Part shown: piece by piece, positions 1 through 8,957 of the stretch | How positions within the stretch are numbered: position 1 is the stretch's first letter | Layout: every line of letters begins with the position of its first letter | From: Flavobacterium sp. N1736 | Lineage (GTDB): Bacteria > Bacteroidota > Bacteroidia > Flavobacteriales > Flavobacteriaceae | Assembly: GCF_025947065.1 (NCBI RefSeq) | Contig: NZ_CP109994.1 | Coordinates: forward strand, 186,001 to 250,000 | DNA: 64,000 nucleotides | Direction of reading: 5' to 3' | Notes under the pieces: generated by a model | Told to the model about the DNA's origin: nothing | Databases searched by the model: none | Seen by the model: only the letters and a program-made list of their open reading frames with translations | Program-made: the position numbers and the translations under genes

Positions 1-795
1 TAGATTTGCAAATTCTTCTTTTGTATTTATTGAATTCAAATTCTTTTGATTAAAAGAATTTGAACAATTTAATTTAAAATTATATATCATTTTATATCTT
101 TTTCCCGCAATATCTTCATAAGATAATTCAAGCTCAAGAGAGGGGAAATCTATAAATTCTTCAGATCTAAAAGATTGGCAAACTTCACTATACATTTTAT
201 TTTTTGTCATTACATAATCCATGTATAAACTTGTTATTATAATTGGAATTGTTGTAGGTTTAATGTTTTTTTGCAAGCTTTCGGGTTTAATAAAATCTGT
301 TTTTTTAATTATATTTAGATCATCAAAATTGTATGAGCTATAATATTCGTTATTTTTTGTGATTACAATTGATTTATCGCTCTTATCAATTCTATAATTA
401 AAATCTGAATCTATATTACATATTTCTTTTAATGCCTTTTTGTAATCAAAATTCCACTGATATTCAATTTTACTTGCTACTCCATAGCCAATATTTTCAA
501 AGAAAAATTGAGCCATTATAGAAAAACCACTTGTATCATTTTTGTTTACTGGCTCATGAAGATTATGAAGATGAAAATAATAAAATGATCGATTTTCTAA
601 AAAAGGATTTCCTTTAACGGCCAGAGTAAATTCATTCAAATAAAGTTTTGGTTGATACATTGCACGACGCTGTTTCATAACTTCTTTTAAAGCAAATAAT
701 GCAATTATGCTAGAAATGAATGTTCCAACGCCGGATAAAATATTAACCACAGTGCTAATGTTAAGTTCTGTAAATATTGAGTAAATTTTATTCAT
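1..795 (-). CDS. Hypothetical membrane-anchored protein, C-terminus cut by window edge
   Basis: The reading frame is open from an ATG at 795 to base 1 with no stop, giving at least 265 residues; the C-terminus lies outside the window. The N-terminus has one hydrophobic segment (about residues 13-37, ending in ALFALKEV) followed by basic residues (KQRR), which suggests a single membrane anchor. The rest is soluble and rich in Asn, Lys, Tyr and Phe, with alternating hydrophobic residues suggesting beta structure. I do not recognise a family. Composition matches the neighbouring genes, so there is no sign of transfer. Function unknown. Confidence 0.6.
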   Translation of the reverse strand, partial: MNKIYSIFTELNISTVVNILSGVGTFISSIIALFALKEVMKQRRAMYQPKLYLNEFTLAVKGNPFLENRSFYYFHLHNLHEPVNKNDTSGFSIMAQFFFENIGYGVASKIEYQWNFDYKKALKEICNIDSDFNYRIDKSDKSIVITKNNEYYSSYNFDDLNIIKKTDFIKPESLQKNIKPTTIPIIITSLYMDYVMTKNKMYSEVCQSFRSEEFIDFPSLELELSYEDIAGKRYKMIYNFKLNCSNSFNQKNLNSINTKEEFANL

Positions 796-926
796 AATAG
801 TTTTTGAATAATTTTGAACACTAATAGACTATGATTTTAACAATAAGTGATTATTCAAATATAAGTGATTTTTGTTTTGGAAAGCATAAACTTTATATGT
901 TCTACATTTGTGAATAAATAGAAGCT

Positions 927-957
927 GTCGAAAGTATAAAAGTCTAAAGTATAAAAC
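927..957. repeat. Word-repeat island, GTCGAAAGT/AAAGTCTAAAGT type
   Basis: Short units of the type AAAGTATAA and AAAGTCTAA are repeated in tandem after a GTCGAAAGT start. The reverse complement of the same motif occurs at 60766-60790, next to the spoT stop codon. This makes it a dispersed intergenic repeat rather than chance low complexity. Confidence 0.55.
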
Positions 958-991
958 AAAAAAATCCCGCTTCAATTAAGAAACGGGATTA
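955..991 (-). terminator. Intrinsic terminator after lysA
   Basis: On the minus strand, AATCCCG and CGGGATT arms (with additional internal pairing) are followed by a run of T. It lies about 24 bases after the lysA stop codon. Confidence 0.75.
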
Positions 992-1014
992 AAGTGATAT
1001 TCTTTTTTTTTATT

Positions 1015-2238
1015 TTAAACTGTTGCAGCAATTTCTTCTGGCAACGGAATTTGATTTTTAAGCAAATCTTCGAATGTTTCGTGTTGGCGGATTAAAATTC
1101 CTTTTCCGTCTTTCCATAAAACTTCGGCTGGTTTGTACCTTGAATTGTAGTTTGAAGACATTGAGAAACAATATGCTCCGGCGTTTCTGAAAGCAAGAAT
1201 GTCACCTTCGGTAATTTCTGAAATTTTGCGGTTGTTGGCAAATGTATCTGTTTCGCAAATATATCCTACAACAGAGTAAAAACGCTCTTTTCCTTTTGGG
1301 TTTGAGATGTTTTCGATATAATGTTGTGAACCGTAAAACATTGGACGGATTAAGTGGTTGAAACCACTGTCAACTCCAGCAAAAACTGTTGATGTTGTTT
1401 GTTTTACTACGTTTACTTTTGCTAAGAAGAAACCTGCTTCGCTCACCAGGAATTTTCCCGGTTCGAAAATCAACGTTAAATCTCTGCCATATTCAGCACA
1501 GAAAGAATTGAATCTTTTTGATAATTTTTTACCTAATTCTTCGATGTCAGTTTCGATATCGTCTTTTTTGTAAGGAACTTTAAATCCGCTTCCAAAATCT
1601 AAGAATTCTAAATCTTTGAAATGTTTTGCCGTATCAAACAAGATTTCAGCTGCATACAAGAATACTTCAATATCTAAAATATCAGATCCTGTGTGCATGT
1701 GAATACCTACAATACTCATTTTTGTGTTCTCTACAATTCGCAATATATGCGGTATTTGGTGAACGGAGATTCCGAATTTACTATCGATATGTCCTACAGA
1801 AATATTAGCATTTCCTCCCGCCATTACATGCGGATTGATACGAATACATACCGGAATTTGTGGATATTTTGTTCCGAATTGCTCCAGAATAGATAAGTTA
1901 TCAATATTGATTTGTACACCCATTGCGGCAACTTCTTCGATTTCTTCAAGAGAAACTCCGTTTGGAGTAAAGAAAATTTTGTCAGGATCATAGCCAGCAT
2001 GAAGTCCCAATAAAACTTCTTGAATTGATACAGTATCTAAACCAGACCCCATGTTCTTTAATAACTGAAGTATCGCAACGTTTGACAATGCCTTCATGGC
2101 GTAATTAACTCTCAAGTTTTCTACCTTAGAGAAAGCTTTCGTTAATCTATTGTACTGAGATTGGATTTTTTCGGCATCATAAACATATAATGGACTTCCA
2201 AATTGGTCTGCTAACTGCAGTAAATCTTTTGCTTGCAT
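1015..2238 (-). CDS. lysA: Diaminopimelate decarboxylase
   Basis: LysA converts meso-diaminopimelate to L-lysine plus CO2, the last step of lysine synthesis, in the cytoplasm with PLP. The 407-residue protein has the alanine-racemase-like TIM barrel followed by a beta domain. Visible motifs are YAMKA (Lys49, the expected PLP Schiff-base lysine), HMHTGSDI, EPGKFLVSEAG and the substrate-binding GYICETDTF. The frame could extend 23 codons upstream using TTG. I chose ATG 2238 because a complete promoter (2256-2286) lies inside that extension and the family normally begins close to this point. It is monocistronic, with its own terminator. Confidence 0.93.
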   Translation of the reverse strand: MQAKDLLQLADQFGSPLYVYDAEKIQSQYNRLTKAFSKVENLRVNYAMKALSNVAILQLLKNMGSGLDTVSIQEVLLGLHAGYDPDKIFFTPNGVSLEEIEEVAAMGVQINIDNLSILEQFGTKYPQIPVCIRINPHVMAGGNANISVGHIDSKFGISVHQIPHILRIVENTKMSIVGIHMHTGSDILDIEVFLYAAEILFDTAKHFKDLEFLDFGSGFKVPYKKDDIETDIEELGKKLSKRFNSFCAEYGRDLTLIFEPGKFLVSEAGFFLAKVNVVKQTTSTVFAGVDSGFNHLIRPMFYGSQHYIENISNPKGKERFYSVVGYICETDTFANNRKISEITEGDILAFRNAGAYCFSMSSNYNSRYKPAEVLWKDGKGILIRQHETFEDLLKNQIPLPEEIAATV

Positions 2239-2255
2239 TTTTAAACTATTTTGAG

Positions 2256-2286
2256 CAAAGTTATTACACTTTTGAGTAACGGCAAA
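2256..2286 (-). promoter_or_regulatory. lysA promoter (TTTG-N19-TAACTTTG)
   Basis: On the minus strand TTTG (2286-2283) is followed after 19 bases by TAACTTTG (2263-2256). This is a full match to the Bacteroidota -33/-7 consensus, 18 bases before the lysA ATG. Confidence 0.75.
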
Positions 2287-2370
2287 TTTTTTGTAGAAAA
2301 ATAACAAATTATAACAAATTGTTTGTTTTTAAACAAAAAGTCGGTTAAAAAAGATTTTTGTAAATTTTTT

Positions 2371-2463
2371 TAAGGTTCAAAGGGACAAAGGCTCAGAGGA
2401 ACAAAGTTTTTACTTTGATCACTCTAACCTTTGTCCCTTTGTTACTATGAATCTTTGAGCCTT
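2371..2463. repeat. Palindromic word-repeat island, CCTTTGT type
   Basis: The island is built of 7-9 bp words such as CCTTTGTCC and CTTTGAGCC. Inside it CAAAGGGACAAAGG (2378-2391) is perfectly inverted at 2428-2441, and outer arms resembling AAGGNTCAAAG also pair. It starts about 8 bases downstream of the gltD stop codon. Related words occur at 3948-4025 and 63187-63231. It can fold into a large hairpin and may end gltD transcripts. Confidence 0.65.
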
Positions 2464-2471
2464 AAAAAAGC

Positions 2472-3926
2472 CTATAAACTCGGCAAATCTCCATTTCCTT
2501 TGGTTGGCAAGTTGGTAGAGCCCATTAAGAACAAATCTACTTCTCTTGCTGCTTCGCGGCCTTCAGAGATTGCCCAAACGATCAAAGATTGTCCACGACG
2601 CATATCACCTGCGGTAAAAATGTGCGGGACATTTGTTTGATAATTTTTTGCTTTATAGTTGCTTCTCATATCAACTTCAAGACCTAATTGTTCGCTTAAC
2701 GTTTTCTCGGGACCTGTAAATCCTAAAGCTAATAAAGCTAAATCGCAAGGCCAGATTTTTTCAGAACCTTCTTTTTCGATTAATTCAGGACGTTGACCAG
2801 GAGTCATTTTCCATTGCACTTCAACCGTTTTTAATCCGGTTAATTCGCCTTTACTGTTAGAAATGAATTCTTTAGTGTTAATTAACCAGTTTCTGTCGCA
2901 GCCTTCTTCGTGAGAAGATGACGTTTTTAATTGCAAAGGCCAAAAAGGCCAAGGAGTTGACTCGCTTCTTCCAACCGGAGGTTTTGGTAAAATCTCGAAA
3001 TTCGTTACAGATTTTGCTCCATGTCTGTTTGATGTTCCAACGCAATCAGAACCTGTATCTCCACCACCAATTACGATTACATCTTTTCCGGTTGCTTTAA
3101 CTTGGTCCGGAATTGATTCTCCGTATAAAACTTTAGTTTGTTGAGTCAAGAAATCCATTGCCTGCACAACGCCTTTGCTTTCGATTCCTTTAGTTGGCAA
3201 ACTTCTTCTTTCAGTTGCTCCACCGCATAATACGATAGAATCGAAAGCGTTTAATTCGTCTACACTAAAGTTTACACCAACATTTACATTGGTTTTAAAA
3301 GTGATTCCTTCTGCTTCAAGGATTAATACACGTCTGTCGATAATTCCTTTTTCTAATTTGAAATTTGGAATTCCGTAACGCAATAAACCTCCAATGGCAT
3401 TGTCTCTTTCAAAAACCGTTACCGTGTGACCGGCTCTGTTTAATTGTTGCGCTGCTGCCAAACCTGCAGGACCTGAACCAATAACGGCAACTGTTTTACC
3501 AGTTCTTGTTTTTGGCGGTTGTGGTTTAATCCAGCCTTCATCAAAACCTCTCTCGATGATGTTTTTCTCAATATTTTCGATCGCAACAGGTTCTTTTATG
3601 ATTCCTAATACACATGATTTCTCACATGGAGCAGGGCATAAGCGACCTGTAAATTCCGGAAAGTTATTAGTAGATTGTAAAATCTCTAAGGCACCTTGCC
3701 ATTCTTCCTGATGCACCATGTCGTTGAAGTCAGGAATTAAATTTCCTAACGGACAAGCGCTGTGGCAAAAAGGAATACCACAATCCATACATCTTGATCC
3801 TTGCTCTTTTTTCTTTTCTTCTGATAACGGAATAGTAAATTCGTTGTAGTTCGAAACACGTTCTGCTACTGCTAAATTACTTTCGTCAGCTCTGTTATAT
3901 TCTTTAAATCCGCCTATTTTACCCAT
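2472..3926 (-). CDS. gltD: Glutamate synthase [NADPH] small subunit
   Basis: GltD feeds NADPH electrons to the GltB subunit, which makes two glutamates from glutamine and 2-oxoglutarate. The 484-residue protein begins with the Fe-S domain (Cys46, Cys49, Cys54, Cys58 in CMDCGIPFCHSACP, then CPAPCEKSC near residue 100). A GSGPAGLAAAQQL FAD-binding Rossmann motif follows near residue 150, then a second dinucleotide site (VIGGGDTGSDC) for NADPH, and a C-terminal ATG-type FAD motif (FTAGDMRRGQS). It lies downstream of gltB with a 97-base gap containing repeat words, so the two are probably one operon. Confidence 0.95.
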   Translation of the reverse strand: MGKIGGFKEYNRADESNLAVAERVSNYNEFTIPLSEEKKKEQGSRCMDCGIPFCHSACPLGNLIPDFNDMVHQEEWQGALEILQSTNNFPEFTGRLCPAPCEKSCVLGIIKEPVAIENIEKNIIERGFDEGWIKPQPPKTRTGKTVAVIGSGPAGLAAAQQLNRAGHTVTVFERDNAIGGLLRYGIPNFKLEKGIIDRRVLILEAEGITFKTNVNVGVNFSVDELNAFDSIVLCGGATERRSLPTKGIESKGVVQAMDFLTQQTKVLYGESIPDQVKATGKDVIVIGGGDTGSDCVGTSNRHGAKSVTNFEILPKPPVGRSESTPWPFWPLQLKTSSSHEEGCDRNWLINTKEFISNSKGELTGLKTVEVQWKMTPGQRPELIEKEGSEKIWPCDLALLALGFTGPEKTLSEQLGLEVDMRSNYKAKNYQTNVPHIFTAGDMRRGQSLIVWAISEGREAAREVDLFLMGSTNLPTKGNGDLPSL

Positions 3927-3947
3927 GACATTTTAATTAAATTTAGT

Positions 3948-4025
3948 TGTGAGATATGAGATGTGAGAAGTGAGTTGAAAAACTCAAACTTAGTACCTCT
4001 GCACCTTTGTAACTCAGAACCTCTT
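3948..4025. repeat. Word-repeat island between gltB and gltD
   Basis: Two word types are joined: GAGAT(A/G)TGAG units (3951-3974) and CCTCTGCACCTTTGTAACTC units (about 3995-4025). The second type is shared with 63187-63231. The island runs directly into the gltB stop codon (4024-4026) and includes a small GAGTT/AACTC hairpin. Confidence 0.55.
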
Positions 4026-7000
4026 AATCAGCTATTAATTCTTCTATTTTTTTCTCTTCTGCAATTCGTTGTAATGCTTTTTTGTAATCAGTTGGCATTA
4101 CTTTTACGAAATGTTTCTGCTCATTTTCCCAGTCTGCTAAAATTCTTTTTGCTAATGGACTGCTGGTGTACAATGAATGGTTTTTGATCAATCGTCTTAG
4201 TTTTGTTACGTCTTCTTCTTCCATCGGATCAAATGCAACCATTTCCATGTTGCATAAAGTTGAATCGAATTTTTGATTTGGATCGTAAACATAAGCCACA
4301 CCACCGCTCATACCAGCTGCGAAGTTTCTTCCTGTTTTTCCTAAAACAACGACTGTACCACCTGTCATGTACTCGCATCCGTGATCTCCAATTCCTTCAA
4401 CAACCGCAGTTGCTCCAGAATTTCTCACACAGAAACGCTCACCCGCCATTCCATTAATATAAGCCTCTCCGGTGATAGCTCCGTAAAGGGCAACGTTCCC
4501 AATAATGATGTTTTCTTCAGGTTTGAAGGTTGCAGTAGGAGGGACTTTGATAATCAATTTTCCTCCGGAAAGACCTTTTCCTAAATAATCATTACAGTTT
4601 CCGTGAATTTTAAACGACAATCCGTTTGTTGCAAATGCACCAAAACTTTGTCCGGCAGAACCTTCAAAATCAACTAAAATAGTGTCATCAGGTAAACCTT
4701 GTGCGCCATATATTTTTGAGATTTCATTACTCAAAATAGCACCTACAGAACGGTCTGTATTTTTAATTTTAAATGTAACTCTTGTTTTTTCTTTTCTGTA
4801 AATAGACGGAATCGCTTCTTTGATAATTGCAAAATCCAATACGTTTTCTAAATCGTGATCTTGTTCCGTTGTATTGTGAATTGGCTGTGTTTTAGCTTTT
4901 TCCGGTTTGTATAGAATTGATGATAAATCTAAACCATTTGCTTTGTAATGTTTGATCGCTTTATTCACATTTAATTTTTGTGATTGACCCACCATTTCTT
5001 TCAAGGTTCTGAAGCCTAATTGCGCCATGATTTCTCTTAATTCCTCAGCAATAAAATACATAAAGTTGATAACGTGCTCCGGAGTTCCTTTGAAATTTTT
5101 TCTCAATTCAGGATCCTGAGTTGCAATACCAACAGGACAAGTATTTAAGTGACAAGCTCTCATCATGATACATCCTGAAGCAACAAGCGGAGCAGTTGCG
5201 AAACCGAATTCTTCGGCTCCTAATAATGCAGCGATTGCTACGTCACGACCTGTTTTCAATTGTCCGTCACATTCAAGGACTACACGACTTCTTAAATCAT
5301 TCAAGATTAAAGTTTGTTGTGCTTCAGCTAATCCAAGTTCCCACGGAATACCTGTGTGTTGTAATGATGTTAATGGCGCAGCACCTGTTCCTCCGTCATA
5401 ACCTGAAATCAGGATAACGTCAGCTTTAGCTTTTGCAACACCGGCAGCAATAGTTCCAACTCCAACCTCAGAAACTAATTTTACGTTGATACGTGCTTCA
5501 CGATTCGCATTTTTCAAATCATAAATCAACTGAGACAAATCCTCAATAGAATAAATATCGTGGTGGGGCGGAGGCGAAATCAAACCTACATAAGGCGTAG
5601 AGTTTCTTGTTTCAGCAATCCAAGGCACCACTTTTTCTCCAGGTAATTGTCCACCTTCACCAGGTTTCGCACCCTGAGCCATTTTAATCTGAATCTCTTT
5701 AGCATTTGTCAAATAGTTGATCGAAACACCAAAACGTCCTGATGCAACTTGTTTGATTGCACTGTTTCTTGAATCGCCGTTAATTTCTTTCTGAAAACGT
5801 TTAGGATCTTCTCCACCTTCTCCAGAGTTACTTTTTCCGCCAATTCTGTTCATTGCAATTGCCAAATTCTCGTGCGCTTCTCTACTAATAGATCCGTATG
5901 ACATCGCACCCGTTTTGAATTTTTTTACAATTTCTGTCCACGGTTCTACTTCATCAATAGAAATTGGATCTAAATTATTAAATTCAAACATACCTCTAAT
6001 AGTCATTAAGTTAGAGCTTTGCTCATTGACCATATTAGAGTATTCTTTATAACTTTCAGGGCTGTTTAAACGAACGGCCTGTTGCAATTTAGCAATTGTA
6101 GTTGGATTAAACATGTGTTTTTCTCCACCACGTCTCCATCTGTAAATACCTCCAATTTCTAAAGGAAGCAAACTTGCAACTTTTGAATTTGGAAATGCTT
6201 TTTGGAAACGTTTTTTCACTTCTTTTTCTACTTCGATCAAACCAATTCCTTCGATTCTTGAAGGTGTGTAAGGGAAATATTTAGAAGTAAATGTTTTGTT
6301 TAAACCTAAAATCTCGAAAATTTGAGCAGCTCTGTATGAATGTAATGTAGAGATACCAATTTTGTTCATGATTTTAACGATTCCTTTTGCAATCGCTTTG
6401 TTGTAATTTACAACAGCATAATCTGCTTTTACTCCGGTAATGAATCCTTGGTTTACCTGATCGTGGATAATTTCGTTTACCATGTATGGATTGATCGCAC
6501 TTGCGCCATATCCAAACAATAAAGCAAAATGATGCGGTTCACGAGGCTCTGCAGATTCGATTATAATTCCGAATTTAGAACGAACTTGTAAAATATTCAA
6601 GGAGTGGTGAATGTAAGAACAAGCCAATAACATAGGAATTGGAGCGAATTCTTCGCTTACGCCTCTGTCTGAAAGAATAATAATATTGCATCCTTCTGAA
6701 ACAGCTTTGTACGTTGCCTGAACACATTTTTCAAGCGCGCGCTCTAAACCGTTAACTCCTTTTTCTATTTTATATAAAGTAGAAATAGTAGCCGATTTAA
6801 AATCTGCGTGATCAATGTTTCTGATTTTATCTAAATCCTCATTTGAAATAACAGGATTCTGAATTTTTAATTTTTTACATTGTTTCGATTCAATTTCAAA
6901 AATATTGAAATCTCCACCAACTGCTAAACTGATATCAGTAATAATTTCTTCACGAATACCATCTAAAGGCGGATTGGTAACCTGAGCAAATAATTGTTTG

Positions 7001-8541
7001 AAATAGTTATACAATAACTGTGGTTGATCTGATAAAACTGCCAAAGGCGTGTCGTTACCCATAGAACTGATTGCTTCAGCTCCCTGACCACCCATTGGGT
7101 TGATGATTGTTTTTAAATCTTCGATAGTATAACCAAATAATTTTTGTCTTGTTAAGAAGTCTAATTTCTCAACCGGAGTTGGATTATTCGTGTACGGAAC
7201 TTTTGCTAAAGGCAATAAATTTGCATCTAACCAATCCTTATAAGGACGTTTTGTAACTATGGCTTTTTTAACTTCTTCGTCTTCAATAATACGACCTTCG
7301 TTCATATCTACCAGAAACATTTTTCCAGGCTCTAAACGACCGTGCTGAATTACATCTTCAGGATCGATATCTAGTACACCAATTTCTGATGACATAATTA
7401 CGAAACCACTTTTTGTTAAAGTATAACGAGAAGGACGCAAACCGTTTCTGTCTAATAACGCACCAATTACATTACCATCTGTAAACGGAATAGAAGCTGG
7501 ACCATCCCAAGGTTCCATAATACAAGCGTTAAACTCGTAGAATGCTCTTTTTTCAGCAGACATGGTTTGGTGTTTTTCCCAAGCTTCAGGAACTACCATC
7601 ATCATGGCTTCCGGCAATGAACGGCCTGTCATCAATAAAAGTTCCACCACCATATCCATCGAAGCAGAATCTGATTTTCCTTCTAAGATAATTGGGAATA
7701 ATTTTTTGATGTCGTCACCAAAAACTTTGCTTTGCATTAATTCTTCACGGGCACGCATACGACTTACGTTTCCACGAAGTGTATTAATTTCACCATTATG
7801 ACACATGTATCTAAACGGTTGTGCTAAATCCCATGAAGGGAAAGTATTTGTAGAGAAACGTTGGTGTACAAGCGCCAAACGAGTCACTAAGTCGGGATCT
7901 TTTAAGTCAACATAATATCGGCTGATGTCTTCCGGCATCAATAGACCTTTATATATTATGGTAGTTGTCGATAAACTAGAGAAATAAAACATGTGACTTT
8001 CAGAGGTTTTTGATCCTCGAATAGCATGTTCGGCAATTTTTCTAGCTGCAAAAAGTTTTGCATTAAATTCTTGTTCAGTTAAATCCTGACCGTTTTTGCT
8101 AACAAAAACCTGTTTAACTGTTGGTTCTTTTTCTGCGGCAATCTGCCCTAAATTTTCAGCTTCAACAGGTACATCTCTCCAGCCTAAGATCTTTAAATTC
8201 TGATCTTTCACTGTTGATTCGAAAGTGTTCATGCAAAAAGATACCTGGTTTTTGCTTTTTGGTAAAAAAACCATTCCTACTGCATACTCACGCGTTTCAG
8301 GGATTTCAAAGTCACACACCTTCTTAAAGAAGTCATGTGGGATATCAAATAAAATTCCGGCTCCGTCTCCAGTTCGTCCATCAGAACTAACGGCACCACG
8401 ATGTTCCAATTTTATTAAGATATCCAATGCTTTGTGAATGATGTCATTAGATTTAATACCATTCAAATTACAAATAAATCCTGCACCACAATTGTCGTGT
8501 TCAAATTCAGGCAAATAAAGCCCTTGTTCTTTAACTCTCAT
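4024..8541 (-). CDS. gltB: Glutamate synthase large subunit
   Basis: GltB is the catalytic alpha subunit of glutamate synthase and works with GltD in ammonia assimilation. The 1505-residue protein has a class II glutaminase domain whose nucleophile is Cys18 (EHDNCGAGF), meaning a short propeptide is removed. A central domain follows, then the FMN-binding synthase barrel (GGKSNSGEGGEDP; AQGAKPGEGGQLPG; SGYDGGTGAAP), with Cys residues for the 3Fe-4S cluster in CHLNTCPVGIATQ, and a C-terminal glycine-rich beta-helix (GXXGXXXG repeats). The frame opens 14 codons earlier at ATG 8583. I prefer ATG 8541 because a consensus -7 element (8559-8566) lies between the two and the family starts near here. 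Confidence 0.95.
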   Translation of the reverse strand: MRVKEQGLYLPEFEHDNCGAGFICNLNGIKSNDIIHKALDILIKLEHRGAVSSDGRTGDGAGILFDIPHDFFKKVCDFEIPETREYAVGMVFLPKSKNQVSFCMNTFESTVKDQNLKILGWRDVPVEAENLGQIAAEKEPTVKQVFVSKNGQDLTEQEFNAKLFAARKIAEHAIRGSKTSESHMFYFSSLSTTTIIYKGLLMPEDISRYYVDLKDPDLVTRLALVHQRFSTNTFPSWDLAQPFRYMCHNGEINTLRGNVSRMRAREELMQSKVFGDDIKKLFPIILEGKSDSASMDMVVELLLMTGRSLPEAMMMVVPEAWEKHQTMSAEKRAFYEFNACIMEPWDGPASIPFTDGNVIGALLDRNGLRPSRYTLTKSGFVIMSSEIGVLDIDPEDVIQHGRLEPGKMFLVDMNEGRIIEDEEVKKAIVTKRPYKDWLDANLLPLAKVPYTNNPTPVEKLDFLTRQKLFGYTIEDLKTIINPMGGQGAEAISSMGNDTPLAVLSDQPQLLYNYFKQLFAQVTNPPLDGIREEIITDISLAVGGDFNIFEIESKQCKKLKIQNPVISNEDLDKIRNIDHADFKSATISTLYKIEKGVNGLERALEKCVQATYKAVSEGCNIIILSDRGVSEEFAPIPMLLACSYIHHSLNILQVRSKFGIIIESAEPREPHHFALLFGYGASAINPYMVNEIIHDQVNQGFITGVKADYAVVNYNKAIAKGIVKIMNKIGISTLHSYRAAQIFEILGLNKTFTSKYFPYTPSRIEGIGLIEVEKEVKKRFQKAFPNSKVASLLPLEIGGIYRWRRGGEKHMFNPTTIAKLQQAVRLNSPESYKEYSNMVNEQSSNLMTIRGMFEFNNLDPISIDEVEPWTEIVKKFKTGAMSYGSISREAHENLAIAMNRIGGKSNSGEGGEDPKRFQKEINGDSRNSAIKQVASGRFGVSINYLTNAKEIQIKMAQGAKPGEGGQLPGEKVVPWIAETRNSTPYVGLISPPPHHDIYSIEDLSQLIYDLKNANREARINVKLVSEVGVGTIAAGVAKAKADVILISGYDGGTGAAPLTSLQHTGIPWELGLAEAQQTLILNDLRSRVVLECDGQLKTGRDVAIAALLGAEEFGFATAPLVASGCIMMRACHLNTCPVGIATQDPELRKNFKGTPEHVINFMYFIAEELREIMAQLGFRTLKEMVGQSQKLNVNKAIKHYKANGLDLSSILYKPEKAKTQPIHNTTEQDHDLENVLDFAIIKEAIPSIYRKEKTRVTFKIKNTDRSVGAILSNEISKIYGAQGLPDDTILVDFEGSAGQSFGAFATNGLSFKIHGNCNDYLGKGLSGGKLIIKVPPTATFKPEENIIIGNVALYGAITGEAYINGMAGERFCVRNSGATAVVEGIGDHGCEYMTGGTVVVLGKTGRNFAAGMSGGVAYVYDPNQKFDSTLCNMEMVAFDPMEEEDVTKLRRLIKNHSLYTSSPLAKRILADWENEQKHFVKVMPTDYKKALQRIAEEKKIEELIAD

Positions 8542-8558
8542 TCTTGATATTTTTTCTA

Positions 8559-8566
8559 CAAAAATA
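8559..8566 (-). promoter_or_regulatory. gltBD promoter -7 element TATTTTTG
   Basis: Perfect TAnnTTTG on the minus strand, 18 bases before the preferred gltB ATG, the same spacing as at lysA and rlmF. No convincing -33 element was located. Confidence 0.6.
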
Positions 8567-8901
8567 AAGATTTCGTTAAACATAATGTATCAAAAATCTA
8601 TTTTCACTTACATTTTTGTTGTAATAGTAGAAAAAGACTTCTTAAATGATAATAATATTATAGAAACCATTGCTAAATGATAAAATCACAATATGTTTTA
8701 AATTATATCAGGAAAAATCCTTTGGGAGCTATTGAAATCACTGATGTTTTTGTTAAATTTCAAACGAAATAGTGTTTTTTAGTTAACAATTTACATACAA
8801 TTGTTTAACTGTTTGTTTTCTTTAAAAAAGATTATCGCTTCAATATATATAAGAGTGGTTTTTTTAATTGAAAAACATTTTACTATTAAGTTGAATTTTG
8901 C
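8567..8901. other. Divergent intergenic region gltB/sucC with an inverted repeat
   Basis: No gene was found in this AT-rich stretch between two divergent operons. It holds an inverted repeat, AGTTAACAATT (8781-8791) with AATTGTTTAACT (8799-8810), which is nearly symmetric apart from one extra base. It could be an operator or a transcript-end hairpin. Nothing else is recognisable. Confidence 0.4.
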
Positions 8902-8909
8902 TATTTTTG
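8902..8909 (+). promoter_or_regulatory. sucC promoter -7 element TATTTTTG
   Basis: Perfect TAnnTTTG, 49 bases upstream of the sucC ATG. The resulting leader contains a small hairpin, TTCTGAA/TTCAGAA, at 8921-8939. Confidence 0.6.
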
Positions 8910-8957
8910 TCGCACTTTTATTCTGAACTAAATTCAGAACCAGACAAATTCTATATT

